In this document: piece by piece, positions 32,560 to 41,538 of the stretch
Numbering within the stretch: position 1 is the stretch's first letter
Layout: every line of letters starts with the position of its first letter
From: JBDGYW01 sp964518955
GTDB lineage: Bacteria; Gemmatimonadota; Gemmatimonadetes; Gemmatimonadales; GWC2-71-9
Assembly (NCBI GenBank): GCA_964518955.1
Contig: CAZFHS010000013.1
Span: 1-64,000, forward strand
DNA length: 64,000 nt
Direction of reading: 5' to 3'
Position numbers and translations under genes: made by a program
Notes under the pieces: model-generated
What the model saw: only the letters and a program-made list of their open reading frames with translations
Database searches by the model: none
Told to the model about the DNA's origin: nothing

Positions 32560-33879
32560 ATGTTGCGCGTAAGGACCTTCGTGTCTATCGCCTCGGTAAT
32601 CCTGGTCGCGACCGCATTGCAGTCCGACGCAGTCGCTCAAACAGGTGCGAATGCGGCCACACAAACCGTGGCTGTGGTCGCACACTCCACAGACGTCTCG
32701 GCGAATGAAGCGGCACTGCACATCGACCTCTCGGACCGAAAGAAGGTGACTGTCTCATTTCGAGCCGGCCAGATTACCATGAACGGACGCAGGATCGCCG
32801 ACTACGACTCTGGCGGCAGTCTGGAGAGTGCTTGGCGAGCGCTCCTCGACAGAGCGGCTGGGGTGGGACCATCGGAGATATTGCAGGTCGTTCGTGACTG
32901 GACCGATTCTTTTCTGAGTGAGGAAGATGCCGAGCGGGTCGGCGAAGAGCTCGCAGAGCTTAGAGCCCCGCTGCCAGCCCCGTCACCGCGGCCGCGGCTG
33001 CGGGCACCAACCGATTTGCGGATAGACCTCGGTGGATTGGAGGCGTTGGAGGGTCTCGAGGGTCTCGAAAGCCTCGCGGCACTCGAAGCCATCGAGGCGC
33101 TGAAAGGCCTGGACGTCGAAGCCCTGCGTGACGAGATCAATGCGCAGCTCAGCGCGAGACAAACATCAGGTGCGGAAGCTCCACTGGTCGAGACCTATGT
33201 CCAGAGCCCGACAATAGCGAGCCAAATCGCTGGAGATATCGCCGGTTTGCTTGCGGCTTTCATTGCGATGTGCTCTCTGGGATTCGGCCTCGTGTTCTTC
33301 GCCTCTCGGCAACTCGAGGTGGTGGCCGACACGGTGCGCCACGCATTTTGGCGTTCGTTCCTGGTGGGACTTCTCGCTCAGCCTCTTGTGATACCGCTGT
33401 TTGGACTTTTGATGCTTGGCCTCGCCCTCACAGTAGTAGGCCTTTTGGTGATCCCGTTCGCCGCGCTGGCGTTTGTCACCGCGGCATTCCTCGGTGTGCT
33501 GGGAGGATACCTGGCTGTGGCACGGTCGATCGGGGAGGCTTATCTGCGCGGGCGAATGGCCATGGGGCACCAGGTTGGCGGATGGCTTTCGTATCGCTAC
33601 ATGGTGTATGGTCTCGTTGCCCTGTCCACGGTCTGGCTGCCCGCGGTGCTGCTTGGCTGGGCTCCGGTCGCAGGAGAGATCTTCATGCTGAGCGCGATTC
33701 TTCTCTCCTGGATCGTTGCGACCGCCGGGTTCGGGGCGACCATCCTTTCTCGGGCTGGCATCCGAGGCACTTTCGGCGGGCGATTCGACCAGGCGTTGTC
33801 GGACGAATATTTGTACCGGACACCTCACGCGACTCCGGTTGCCCGTGCGAGCCAACATCCCAACAGGTTCGAGTCATGA
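32560..33879 (+). CDS. Exported/polytopic membrane protein with Leu-Glu-rich repeat segment
   Basis: 439 residues. A signal peptide (ending SDAVAQ) is followed by a periplasmic region (25-215) and four membrane helices (about 225-250, 272-300, 300-325, 355-395). The helix bundle resembles the conserved membrane module that often follows bactofilin or adhesin-type domains. Residues 155-180 are a Leu/Glu/Ala/Gly-rich run with LE repeated every three to four residues (LEALEGLEGLESLAALEAIEAL pattern), likely a coiled coil or solenoid. ATG 32560 is chosen for its AGGAG site; the frame open upstream overlaps the previous gene. Coupled by ATGA to the next gene. Probable envelope sensor or scaffold of the sigma system. 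Confidence 0.65.
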   Translation: MLRVRTFVSIASVILVATALQSDAVAQTGANAATQTVAVVAHSTDVSANEAALHIDLSDRKKVTVSFRAGQITMNGRRIADYDSGGSLESAWRALLDRAAGVGPSEILQVVRDWTDSFLSEEDAERVGEELAELRAPLPAPSPRPRLRAPTDLRIDLGGLEALEGLEGLESLAALEAIEALKGLDVEALRDEINAQLSARQTSGAEAPLVETYVQSPTIASQIAGDIAGLLAAFIAMCSLGFGLVFFASRQLEVVADTVRHAFWRSFLVGLLAQPLVIPLFGLLMLGLALTVVGLLVIPFAALAFVTAAFLGVLGGYLAVARSIGEAYLRGRMAMGHQVGGWLSYRYMVYGLVALSTVWLPAVLLGWAPVAGEIFMLSAILLSWIVATAGFGATILSRAGIRGTFGGRFDQALSDEYLYRTPHATPVARASQHPNRFES

Positions 33880-34724
33880 GACGTGGTTTCTGCCTGATTG
33901 GCGTGTTGTTGCTCTCCACCGGCTGGCTTCATGCTCAGTCGTTCCGAACCATCTCCGCGACACGGCTCGCTCGGAACGAGTCCAACGTTCGGGTCCGGGT
34001 CGAGTTTGCCGCAGGTGAATTTCGACTAACGCCTGGCGACGCGCAGACGCTCTACCGGGGCGAGATCTACTACGACGAAGACAGTTTTGATGCGAGTGCC
34101 GACTACGACACCGAGAGCCGGACTCTGTTTTTCGGTCTCGAAAACCAAGATGGTGAGCTCCGACTCGGCCGCCACGAAGAACCGCAACGCATGGAACTGG
34201 AGCTGAACCCGAATATTCCAACACGACTCGACCTGAAGTTGGGAGCGGTGGAAGCTGACATCGAACTCGGCGGCATGACAATCTCGGCGCTCGACCTGAG
34301 CACGGGTGCCGCAGAGACCATTCTGACATTCAGCGAGCCCAATCGTGGCGAGTGCAGGTCGCTCGAGCTGAACGTCGCTGCCGCAGAATTCCGAGCGGAG
34401 CATCTCGCGAACTCGAGGTGCGAGGGGATTAGCTTCGAGGGCGGAGTCGGAGACATCACACTCGACTTCACCGGAGATTGGGGCAACGCAACAACGACCG
34501 AAGCTGATCTCGAGCTTGGTCTTGGCCAGCTGACTCTCCGGTTACCCAGAGGTCTAGGCGTAGCAATAGAGATGGATCGATTTCTGGCCAGCTTCGATCG
34601 AGCCGGTTTTCGCAAACGCGGATCGCGCTACATATCGGAGGGCTACGAGACCGCCTCGAAGAGACTCACCGTCTACATCAAGGCGGTACTCGGCGACATC
34701 GACGTCGACTGGGTAGAGCGCTAG
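33876..34724 (+). CDS. Exported toastrack-like (LiaF/DUF4097-type) protein
   Basis: 282 residues. A signal peptide (MRRGFCLIGVLLLSTGWLHA) precedes a body of regularly repeated short strands (LDLKLGAVEADIELGGMTISALDLSTGAAETILTF style, each about 11 residues), the signature of the right-handed 'toastrack' fold of LiaF-C/DUF4097 proteins, which act in envelope-stress signalling. The start ATG overlaps the previous stop (ATGA). As last gene of the ECF operon it may present or sense envelope damage to the membrane partners; this is inference from fold and context. Confidence 0.65.
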   Translation: MRRGFCLIGVLLLSTGWLHAQSFRTISATRLARNESNVRVRVEFAAGEFRLTPGDAQTLYRGEIYYDEDSFDASADYDTESRTLFFGLENQDGELRLGRHEEPQRMELELNPNIPTRLDLKLGAVEADIELGGMTISALDLSTGAAETILTFSEPNRGECRSLELNVAAAEFRAEHLANSRCEGISFEGGVGDITLDFTGDWGNATTTEADLELGLGQLTLRLPRGLGVAIEMDRFLASFDRAGFRKRGSRYISEGYETASKRLTVYIKAVLGDIDVDWVER

Positions 34725-34741
34725 GTAGCGACTCCCTTCAT

Positions 34742-35809
34742 CTACTCCGTTTGACTCACTAGCTGTTGAGCAAGCTCTGTCAGAACCTTGCTGGCAGGAG
34801 AGTCCGGATCGGCAACCACCACCGGCTTCCCTGCATCAGCCAAGCCAGCCATCCCTGCCTGTAGAGGAACTCGCCCCAAAAGCGGCACCGAAAGCTCCTC
34901 GGCGAGCCGTGCGCCGCCACCATCGGTGAATACGTCGATCGACTCCCCACAGTGCGGGCACGCAAACGAGCTCATATTCTCGATGATACCCATCACCGGC
35001 ACCTCTACCTGCTCGAACATCTTTGCGCCACGTAGAGCATCACCCGATGCCATTTCCTGCGGTGTCGTGACGATGATCGCCCCACGGAGCTGGACCGACT
35101 GAACCAGAGTGAGCTGCGCATCACCGGTGCCGGGCGGCATATCGACAATGAAGTAGTCGAGTTCGCCCCATTCGACGTCAGTCAGAAACTGCCCGATCAC
35201 CTTGACGACGATGGGCCCACGCCAGATCGCCGGCGTTTCCCGATCCATGAGAAGCCCGAGCGAGATGAACTTCACGCCAAAGCTCTCCAGCGGTACGACC
35301 TTCCCGTTGATTGCTTCGGGCTTGTCGTGAGAGCCAAACAGCAGCGGCAGGTTCGGACCATACACGTCCGCATCCATGACGCCCACCTTCTTGCCCATCT
35401 GGGCGAGCGCGGCGGCCAGATTCGCGGCCACCGTGGACTTTCCTACCCCACCTTTTCCACTCGACACGGCGATCACGGTTCCGAGATGTGAAAAATCTGG
35501 CGGGGGCGGTTCTTGATGCTCGGCTCCTGTGCCGTGTCCACAGGAACTCGGCGCCTCCTCTGACGGGCCTTCGGACAAGATGGACATGTCCACGTTCGTG
35601 ACACCCTCCACCGAAGAAATCGCTTGGCGGGCCTCTCGCGCTAAACCTGGGGGATCATCCTGGTTCAGCACGAATGAGAGTGTCACCTTGCCGTCGGGAT
35701 GCACTTCCAGGTCTCTGACCATGCCTGCAGAAATGACGTCCTTGTCGTTTTGTGGGTTGCGCACGTTGGTGAGCGCGCCGGCCACGAGGGTCGCTAGTTT
35801 GTCTGACAT
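34742..35809 (-). CDS. apbC: Mrp/NBP35-type iron-sulfur carrier ATPase
   Basis: 355 residues: an N-terminal MIP18/DUF59 domain (about 1-85) joined by a linker to a deviant-Walker P-loop ATPase (SSGKGGVGKST at about 115-125), with PPGTGD and the CPHC (CxxC) cluster-binding pair near residue 278. It binds and transfers [4Fe-4S] clusters to apo-proteins. That fits a genome region rich in Fe-S clients: ETF-QO, CDGSH, radical SAM. It converges on the ECF operon (18 bases apart) and lies just downstream of the nrnA-like gene on the minus strand. Confidence 0.93.
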   Translation of the reverse strand: MSDKLATLVAGALTNVRNPQNDKDVISAGMVRDLEVHPDGKVTLSFVLNQDDPPGLAREARQAISSVEGVTNVDMSILSEGPSEEAPSSCGHGTGAEHQEPPPPDFSHLGTVIAVSSGKGGVGKSTVAANLAAALAQMGKKVGVMDADVYGPNLPLLFGSHDKPEAINGKVVPLESFGVKFISLGLLMDRETPAIWRGPIVVKVIGQFLTDVEWGELDYFIVDMPPGTGDAQLTLVQSVQLRGAIIVTTPQEMASGDALRGAKMFEQVEVPVMGIIENMSSFACPHCGESIDVFTDGGGARLAEELSVPLLGRVPLQAGMAGLADAGKPVVVADPDSPASKVLTELAQQLVSQTE

Positions 35810-35829
35810 TGTTCCGTTCCTGAACTCGA

Positions 35830-36891
35830 CTACGGCGTTTCGCTCTCCCTTGCGGTCAGCAGGTCACGCATCGCAGTCAGTGTGAGTTTTTGTACGTCCG
35901 CGAGATTGCCTTCGAAGGAAGCTCCTGCGGCGTTTCTGTGTCCCCCACCCCCAAACCCCTCGGCGAGCTTGCCGACATCGATGTCGCCCACCGACCTGAA
36001 CGAAACCTTGATACGTCCGTTAGCCAGCGACCTGAACATCAACGCCGCGTGAATACCCTCAACCGATCGCGGGTAATCGACTATCCCCTCGAGGTCGTCA
36101 GGTCGGAGGTTGTGCTTTTCGAGCGAGCCGTCGGGCACCGTGATCCATGCCAGCCCGTGTTCGCGTTCAACTACCAACGTGTCGATCACTTCACCTATTA
36201 GTCTAACCCTGCCCTCTGACTCGGTGTAGTACACTTCTCGACTAACCTCTTCCGGCTTTATGCCGTGAGCCAAGAGGTGCGCCGCGACCTGCATCGCGCG
36301 CGACGTCGTGTTACCGAACCGAAATCCTCCCGTATCGGTCATCATCGCAACATAGAGTGCTCTGGCGGCCGGCAGATTGAGATCCCATTCAGCCGACTGT
36401 GCGAGATCGTAGACCAACTCCCCCGTGGCACATGCCGTTGGGTCCACGAGCCATGGGCCCTCCGGGAGCGTACCGACGCTCGCGTGGTGATCGATACACG
36501 CAACGGGAGCAGTGGTCTTTTCGACAACCCTTCCGAGATGCCCTAGGCGCCCGAGATCGGAGATGTCCAGCACAATCACGGCGTCGGCGCGTTCGAGGTG
36601 CTTTACCGCTTCGGCGCTTTTGTCTGCTCTGTCGGCGCCGTCGAGCAGAAACGCATAGCGCTTGGGGAATGGAGTAGGGTTGGTGATGGCAGCTCGCACA
36701 CCCATATCCATCAACAGATGCCACAGAGCCACTGTACAGCCCGCACCGTCCCCGTCGGCATTCACATGAGTGGTGAGGGCCACGCGCATGCCGGGTCGGA
36801 TGATGCTAGCGAGAGCGAGGGCGGCACGGCGCCTGGCCGCCGGGACTCTTACCCCGCGGCCAGGCGAGCCGTTCATCTTGTTGGCAGGCAT
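35830..36891 (-). CDS. DHH-family phosphoesterase (NrnA-like oligoribonuclease / pAp phosphatase)
   Basis: 353 residues. DHH motifs are complete: THVNADGDGAG (about 42-52), VIVLDISD, CIDHHAS and the DHHA1 substrate loop GGGGHRNAAGASF. NrnA-type enzymes degrade two- to five-nucleotide RNAs to monomers and dephosphorylate pAp. The first 15 residues are basic and the start may be Met6 rather than Met1. It is downstream of the AGCS symporter on the minus strand, separated by a terminator hairpin, and 20 bases upstream of apbC. Confidence 0.9.
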   Translation of the reverse strand: MPANKMNGSPGRGVRVPAARRRAALALASIIRPGMRVALTTHVNADGDGAGCTVALWHLLMDMGVRAAITNPTPFPKRYAFLLDGADRADKSAEAVKHLERADAVIVLDISDLGRLGHLGRVVEKTTAPVACIDHHASVGTLPEGPWLVDPTACATGELVYDLAQSAEWDLNLPAARALYVAMMTDTGGFRFGNTTSRAMQVAAHLLAHGIKPEEVSREVYYTESEGRVRLIGEVIDTLVVEREHGLAWITVPDGSLEKHNLRPDDLEGIVDYPRSVEGIHAALMFRSLANGRIKVSFRSVGDIDVGKLAEGFGGGGHRNAAGASFEGNLADVQKLTLTAMRDLLTARESETP

Positions 36892-36904
36892 CTAAACAAC
36901 CTAA

Positions 36905-36935
36905 AGCCCCGGCCGGAATCGTTGAAGCCGGGGCT
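36905..36935 (-). terminator. Rho-independent terminator after the AGCS symporter
   Basis: Arms AGCCCCGGC and GCCGGGGCT (nine perfect pairs) around a 13-base loop, beginning five bases after the symporter stop and followed on the minus strand by a short T-rich tail (TTAGGTTGTTT). Confidence 0.75.
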
Positions 36936-36940
36936 CTACA

Positions 36941-38341
36941 CTAGTCGTATTTCGCCGGATCTGCGAAATAATCCTTCGTGAGCTTTGCGACCGTCCCGCC
37001 AAGGAACGCCAATCCAATCAAGTTGGGAAACGCCATGAAGCCGTTGAAGGTCGTCCCGATCGCAAATACGAGATCAACGGTCTGAATGGAGCCCCACATG
37101 ATGAGCCCTACGAAGATGACCTTGTACGGTTTGATAATCCACGATCCAAACAGGAACTCGATGCATTTCTCGCCGTAGTAGCACCAGGCAATCAGAGTAG
37201 AGAAGCCGAACAGGAGGCTCGCCAATGCAACGATGATTGACGCAGCTGGGATCGTCGTGCTCATTGCCGCCGCAGTGAGATCGCCGCTCGCGTCCTGGTA
37301 CGCGCCCTGCGTCCACAAACCGGACTGGATGATTACGAACGCCGTCAGCGAACAGACGACGATCGTGTCGACGAACACCTCGAAAACACCTACCGTACCC
37401 TGCTGGCAGGGATGCTTGACGTCGGCGATACCGTGAGCGATAGGAGCCGACCCGAGACCGGCTTCGTTCGAAAGTATGCCCTTGCTGATACCCTGCCCTA
37501 GGGCCGCCGTGAAGCTCGCTCCAACGAATCCGCCAATTGCGGCGTGCGGCGTAAAGGCGTGCTGGAAGATCGTCGCAAACACACCAGGCACGTCAGTGAT
37601 GTGCCACAGTAGATATCCGATCGACGCAGACAGGTACACGACTATCATGGTCGGCACCAGTGCCTCTGCCGTTTTGGCAATCCGGCTGATCCCTCCTAGC
37701 AGCACCAACCCCACCGCAATTGTGATGAATGCACCCGGCATCCATTGCGGAACGTCCAAGCCTGCAGTCGCTCGCAGCGCCTCGACAGCAGTCCGTGCAA
37801 TGGTGTTGGACTGCATCATGTTGCCGGTGCCAAATAGCGCCGTGGCAGTACCAAAGATGGCGAACAGAATCGCAAGTACCTTTGCGAACTTCTTGTAAGG
37901 AATCCCCCTCTGGATGTAGTACATCGGGCCGCTTGCGAATTCTCCGGTCTCACGCTTCACACGGAAATGGACGCCCAGCACCGCCTCGGCGTATTTCGTC
38001 GCCATACCTGCCGTTGCGCAGACCCACATCCAGAAAATCGCTCCGGGGCCTCCGAGGAGGATCGCTGTGGCCACCCCACCAATATTGCCGTTACCGACAG
38101 TCGCAGCTAGCGCGGTGGACAGAGCCTGGAACGGAGTGATGGTACCTTTTTCGGTGGTCTTTCGCGTAAAGACACCACCCAAGGCCCGTTTGACGGCGGC
38201 AGGAAACCTCACGAATTGTACGAACCCGCTGCGGACCGTTAACCAGGCGCCCACAACCAGCAAAACCAACGGCACCATATACGGTCGGTACAAAAAATCG
38301 TTGACGGCTAAGACGTAATCGGTGAGAGTTTCAACAAACAT
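36941..38341 (-). CDS. Alanine/glycine:cation symporter (AGCS family)
   Basis: 466 residues, about eleven membrane helices. AGCS hallmarks include LSTALAATVGNGNIGGVATAI (an N-x-x-G-V-A-T-A stretch; about residues 70-90), EFASGPMYYIQRG, and SNEAGLGSAPIAHGIA, the conserved substrate/Na+ site. It imports alanine or glycine with Na+ (or H+). The start ATG has AAGGAG eight bases upstream. A single-gene unit with its own predicted promoter and terminator. It is one of at least three Na+-linked transporters here. Confidence 0.94.
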   Translation of the reverse strand: MFVETLTDYVLAVNDFLYRPYMVPLVLLVVGAWLTVRSGFVQFVRFPAAVKRALGGVFTRKTTEKGTITPFQALSTALAATVGNGNIGGVATAILLGGPGAIFWMWVCATAGMATKYAEAVLGVHFRVKRETGEFASGPMYYIQRGIPYKKFAKVLAILFAIFGTATALFGTGNMMQSNTIARTAVEALRATAGLDVPQWMPGAFITIAVGLVLLGGISRIAKTAEALVPTMIVVYLSASIGYLLWHITDVPGVFATIFQHAFTPHAAIGGFVGASFTAALGQGISKGILSNEAGLGSAPIAHGIADVKHPCQQGTVGVFEVFVDTIVVCSLTAFVIIQSGLWTQGAYQDASGDLTAAAMSTTIPAASIIVALASLLFGFSTLIAWCYYGEKCIEFLFGSWIIKPYKVIFVGLIMWGSIQTVDLVFAIGTTFNGFMAFPNLIGLAFLGGTVAKLTKDYFADPAKYD

Positions 38342-38418
38342 GCACAGCTCCTTAGCGGCCGTTCAGTCCACAAACGCGGCCGAACGAGGTTACCCCATCT
38401 TCTTTGAGTGGTCGAAGA

Positions 38419-38446
38419 ACACTAGACGTCGGCGGGGTTGTGTCAA
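38419..38446 (-). promoter_or_regulatory. Predicted promoter and leader hairpin of the AGCS symporter
   Basis: On the minus strand TTGACA (38446-38441) and TAGTGT (38424-38419) are 16 bases apart. The leader then contains a CGGCCG...CGGCCG hairpin (38382-38356) just before the ribosome site. No glycine-riboswitch features are seen; the leader is too short. Confidence 0.45.
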
Positions 38447-38458
38447 GCGTTGATGTGT

Positions 38459-39916
38459 TCACACGCTGTAATTCGGCGATTCTCGCGTGATCACCACATC
38501 ATGTGGGTGCGACTCCCGGTGGCCTGCAACCGTTACTCTGACAAACTCAGTGTCCTGCCGCAATTCTTCTAGCGACGAGACACCGCAATAACCCATTCCG
38601 CTCCTCAAGCCACCCGAAATCTGGAAGAGCACATCTTCCACCGGACCTCTATAAGGCACTCTACCCTCGATGCCTTCGGGAACAAGCTTTCTCAGCGGGG
38701 CGTCGCCATCCTGGAAATATCGATCGGCGGATCCTTCTTGCATGGCGCTGAGAGACCCCATGCCGCGAACCGTCTTGAAGCGTCGTCCCTCGAGTAGGAA
38801 ACTCTCTCCCGGACTTTCTTCGGTGCCGGCCAGCATCGACCCGAGCATCACCGATGAAGCTCCGGCCGCTAACGCCTTGACCACATCACCAGAATATTTC
38901 ACTCCGCCATCGGCGATCACCGGGACGTCTCCGGCTCCCTCAACTGCATGCATGATGGCCGTGATCTGAGGTACCCCAACTCCAGTGACTACACGTGTGG
39001 TACAGATGGAGCCTGGTCCGATTCCGACCTTCACAGCATCCATACCCCGCTCTACCAGGTCTTTCGCCGCTCGTTTGGTGGCGATGTTGCCGGCGATGAT
39101 CTGCGCGTCCGGAAATGCCTCTCTCAATTTTGCCGCGGTATCCAAAACTCCGTCGGAGTGACCGTGCGCGGAGTCGATAACGACCGCATCGGCCCGTGCA
39201 TCAAGTAACGCTTTAGCCCGGTCCATGGCGTCGGCGCCCACACCTACAGCACCAGCCACTCGCAGGCGGCCGTGCGAGTCTTTGTTGGCGTCGGGAAATT
39301 GGCGGCGCTTGAAGATGTCCTTGATCGTAATTAGGCCTTTGAGCGACCCTTCATTGTCCACCACGGGGAGTTTCTCGATACGATTCTGGCCTAACAAACG
39401 CTCCGCCTCTTCCAGCGTGGTGCCTTCCGGAGCGGTAACCAGACCGTCCTTGGTCATCACCTCACTGATCGGGAGCTCCAGGTCTTGCTGAAACTGTAGG
39501 TCTCGATTCGTGATGATGCCGACGAGATGACCCGCATCATCTACTATCGGCACACCCGAGATCTTGAACCGCGCCATCAATACAGAGGCTTCACGCAGCA
39601 GCTTATCTGGGCCGAGCGTGATCGGATCCAGGATCATCCCACTTTCGGACCGCTTCACTCGATCGACCGCATCGGCCTGGCGGTTGATTTTCATGTTTTT
39701 GTGGATCACACCGATTCCGCCGGCGCGCGCCATCGCTATCGCCATTTCGGTTTCGGTAACGGTGTCCATCGCGGCAGAGAGAAGCGGAAGATTCAGATCG
39801 ATCGTGGATGTGAGTCGCCCACTCAAGCTCACGTTGCTCGGATGCACCTTCGAATGACGAGGCACGAGCAACACATCGTCGAACGTCAAACCATAATCGT
39901 CACGGACCTTACTCAT
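38459..39916 (-). CDS. guaB: IMP dehydrogenase
   Basis: 485 residues. A TIM barrel is interrupted by a CBS-domain pair (about 95-200). The catalytic loop is GPGSICTTRVVTGVG with active Cys near residue 304, preceded by DSAHGHS and followed by the flap region with RYFQ. It oxidises IMP to XMP with NAD+, committing to GMP. ATG 39916 gives the canonical N-terminus (DYGLTFDDVLLVP); an open frame 34 codons upstream crosses a terminator. Monocistronic on the minus strand. Confidence 0.96.
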   Translation of the reverse strand: MSKVRDDYGLTFDDVLLVPRHSKVHPSNVSLSGRLTSTIDLNLPLLSAAMDTVTETEMAIAMARAGGIGVIHKNMKINRQADAVDRVKRSESGMILDPITLGPDKLLREASVLMARFKISGVPIVDDAGHLVGIITNRDLQFQQDLELPISEVMTKDGLVTAPEGTTLEEAERLLGQNRIEKLPVVDNEGSLKGLITIKDIFKRRQFPDANKDSHGRLRVAGAVGVGADAMDRAKALLDARADAVVIDSAHGHSDGVLDTAAKLREAFPDAQIIAGNIATKRAAKDLVERGMDAVKVGIGPGSICTTRVVTGVGVPQITAIMHAVEGAGDVPVIADGGVKYSGDVVKALAAGASSVMLGSMLAGTEESPGESFLLEGRRFKTVRGMGSLSAMQEGSADRYFQDGDAPLRKLVPEGIEGRVPYRGPVEDVLFQISGGLRSGMGYCGVSSLEELRQDTEFVRVTVAGHRESHPHDVVITRESPNYSV

Positions 39917-39941
39917 TGACCATCCACCCCTAGAAGACAAA

Positions 39942-39972
39942 TGCCCGCCTGGATTTGAGGGCCTGGCGGGCA
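39942..39972 (-). terminator. Terminator hairpin between the acidic-tail protein gene and guaB
   Basis: TGCCCGCC (39942-39949) pairs with GGCGGGCA (39965-39972), eight perfect pairs and a 15-base loop. On the minus strand it is followed by TTTGTCTTCT, so it probably ends the 40031-41498 transcript before guaB. Confidence 0.65.
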
Positions 39973-40030
39973 GTTCTTTCGTTTGCTGGATATTTCCATA
40001 GCCAAAGTTAGCGGCCACTTCGTACCACGG

Positions 40031-40471
40031 TCAAGCTGGTTTTGTTTCACCCGTTTCGGAGTCTTCGGCCGGGCTCTCTTCTTGGTTTTCCTCTTCGCCA
40101 GTGTCTTCGCTTTCCCCACCCTCACCGTCGCCGGCGTCCTTTTCGGCCATGCTCTCATCTTCCGCGGGCTCGTCAGTCACCACCGCGCTCAACTCATCGA
40201 GAGCGGCCTGCCCAGCGGCCGCGACGCTTCGGGCCACTGTACCGGCCGCGTCGATCAGGCCTCCAGTGCCTTTCACCGCGGCTTCGCCGATCTTGCTGCT
40301 GCGGAGCGTACCCTCGACGTTTTCGGCGAGTCGCTCGAGCGTCGATCGCTCACGTGTGCTGCGGTTGAACTTGGATTCGAGAAACTCAATGTAGTCCATG
40401 AGCTGCCGAGCCGTTTCGTCGGTCATGTCTTCGAGCTTCTGGGTAATCGTAGTTTTCAAGTTTTCGTTCAT
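40031..40471 (-). CDS. Small protein with acidic C-terminal tail, hypothetical
   Basis: 146 residues. The N-terminal 40 (QKLEDMTDETARQLMDYIEFLESKFN) look like a short amphipathic helix hairpin similar to DUF2281-type proteins. The middle (55-95) is Ala/Gly-rich and may touch membrane (GLIDAAGTVARSVAAAGQAAL). The last 45 residues are almost purely Glu/Asp/Ser/Gly. No enzymatic motif. It begins 16 bases after the SH3-repeat gene, so the two are likely co-transcribed and end at the hairpin at 39942-39972. Function unknown. Confidence 0.6.
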   Translation of the reverse strand: MNENLKTTITQKLEDMTDETARQLMDYIEFLESKFNRSTRERSTLERLAENVEGTLRSSKIGEAAVKGTGGLIDAAGTVARSVAAAGQAALDELSAVVTDEPAEDESMAEKDAGDGEGGESEDTGEEENQEESPAEDSETGETKPA

Positions 40472-40487
40472 GAGAACTGCCTCTCAG

Positions 40488-41498
40488 CTAGCGAATCGCC
40501 ATGTCGACCAGCTCTACAATCGGGTTACCGAGATACCTGGACCGCGCCGCACGAACTCTTCCGATGATGACCAGCTGTGCCAGGGGCGCCAGCCGCTCCA
40601 CGTCCGCAAGCATCGTCTGCGGGATCACGACGTACACGAAGCCGGCTTCGGGGAGAGGACCACGAGCAAGCATATACGGCTGGCCTGCCGGAATCTCAAT
40701 GCGAAGTTCGTCCGCTTCCTGTATCGCCAAAAACTGAATGGTCCATTGCAACAGGCGACCTTCGAACTCGGGGGGGCTCGAGCGCACCTCGGCGCCGGTT
40801 ACTCCTTCGAGCACACCTTCCGCTGCCGGCCGAAGGTCTGTTTCTCGAATCCAACCTTCGGTTTGCACACGAACCCACTCACCCGAACGAGCCAGCACTC
40901 GCACTGGAGTCTCCTGACCCAGCACCGCTCTTTCATCGCCTTCGGGTGTGGTGAGCAAGCTGGCCTGTTGAGCGGTGACCGCTCGGTCGAGACGGACGTT
41001 CGTGTCCACAACTACGGGCGGCGCAACATTCTCTACCGGTGGGACATCGACCGGCTCCAGCGAACGCGCCCACATCCAGCCGACCCTTCGCACCTGCACC
41101 CAATTACCCTGTCGGTCGAGCTCATCCAGATAGGTGCCTCGGGAAAGGCGGGCGACGACGGTGCCGTTGGGTTCGAGGCGGAGATTTTCGCCGTCCGCGG
41201 GTGTCACCCGAAGATCGTGACCGTCCTGAATCTGGGTTTGCAGCGATGCAGACCAAACCCAACCTTCCAGCGTTACCTCGATCCAATCTCCCTCTGCCCG
41301 TCCCGCGAAGAACTGCGCACCCTCATTGACTCTGGCGAGCACGACATCTGAGGAAGACGCAGCTCGCCTGAAGTTTTCTGGGACCCTCGTGCGATACCGC
41401 GCCTGGGCCTCCAGAAGACTCACACCTACCAACGCCTCGAGCATCAACACAGCGAAGCAGGCTGGTAGCAGCAGGGAGAGACGGCTAGATTGCCTCAT
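40488..41498 (-). CDS. Exported protein with three SH3b-like domains
   Basis: 336 residues from ATG 41498, which starts a signal peptide (LSLLLPACFAVLMLEALVGVSL, cleavage near LEAQA). Three bacterial SH3-like repeats are visible by their W-I/V-x-V-x-x-x-G-W-V/I-W/R endings: about 48-88 (GDWIEVTLEGWVWSASL), 105-150 (GNWVQVRRVGWMWARSL) and 175-225 (GEWVRVQTEGWIRETDL). A C-terminal 100-residue domain is unassigned. Such repeats bind peptidoglycan or proline-rich peptides. Divergent from the small barrel gene, 40 bases apart. Confidence 0.75.
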   Translation of the reverse strand: MRQSSRLSLLLPACFAVLMLEALVGVSLLEAQARYRTRVPENFRRAASSSDVVLARVNEGAQFFAGRAEGDWIEVTLEGWVWSASLQTQIQDGHDLRVTPADGENLRLEPNGTVVARLSRGTYLDELDRQGNWVQVRRVGWMWARSLEPVDVPPVENVAPPVVVDTNVRLDRAVTAQQASLLTTPEGDERAVLGQETPVRVLARSGEWVRVQTEGWIRETDLRPAAEGVLEGVTGAEVRSSPPEFEGRLLQWTIQFLAIQEADELRIEIPAGQPYMLARGPLPEAGFVYVVIPQTMLADVERLAPLAQLVIIGRVRAARSRYLGNPIVELVDMAIR

Positions 41499-41538
41499 TC
41501 TTCTGGTAGTCTGAAGATTGTAGGAGGCAACGCACTGG

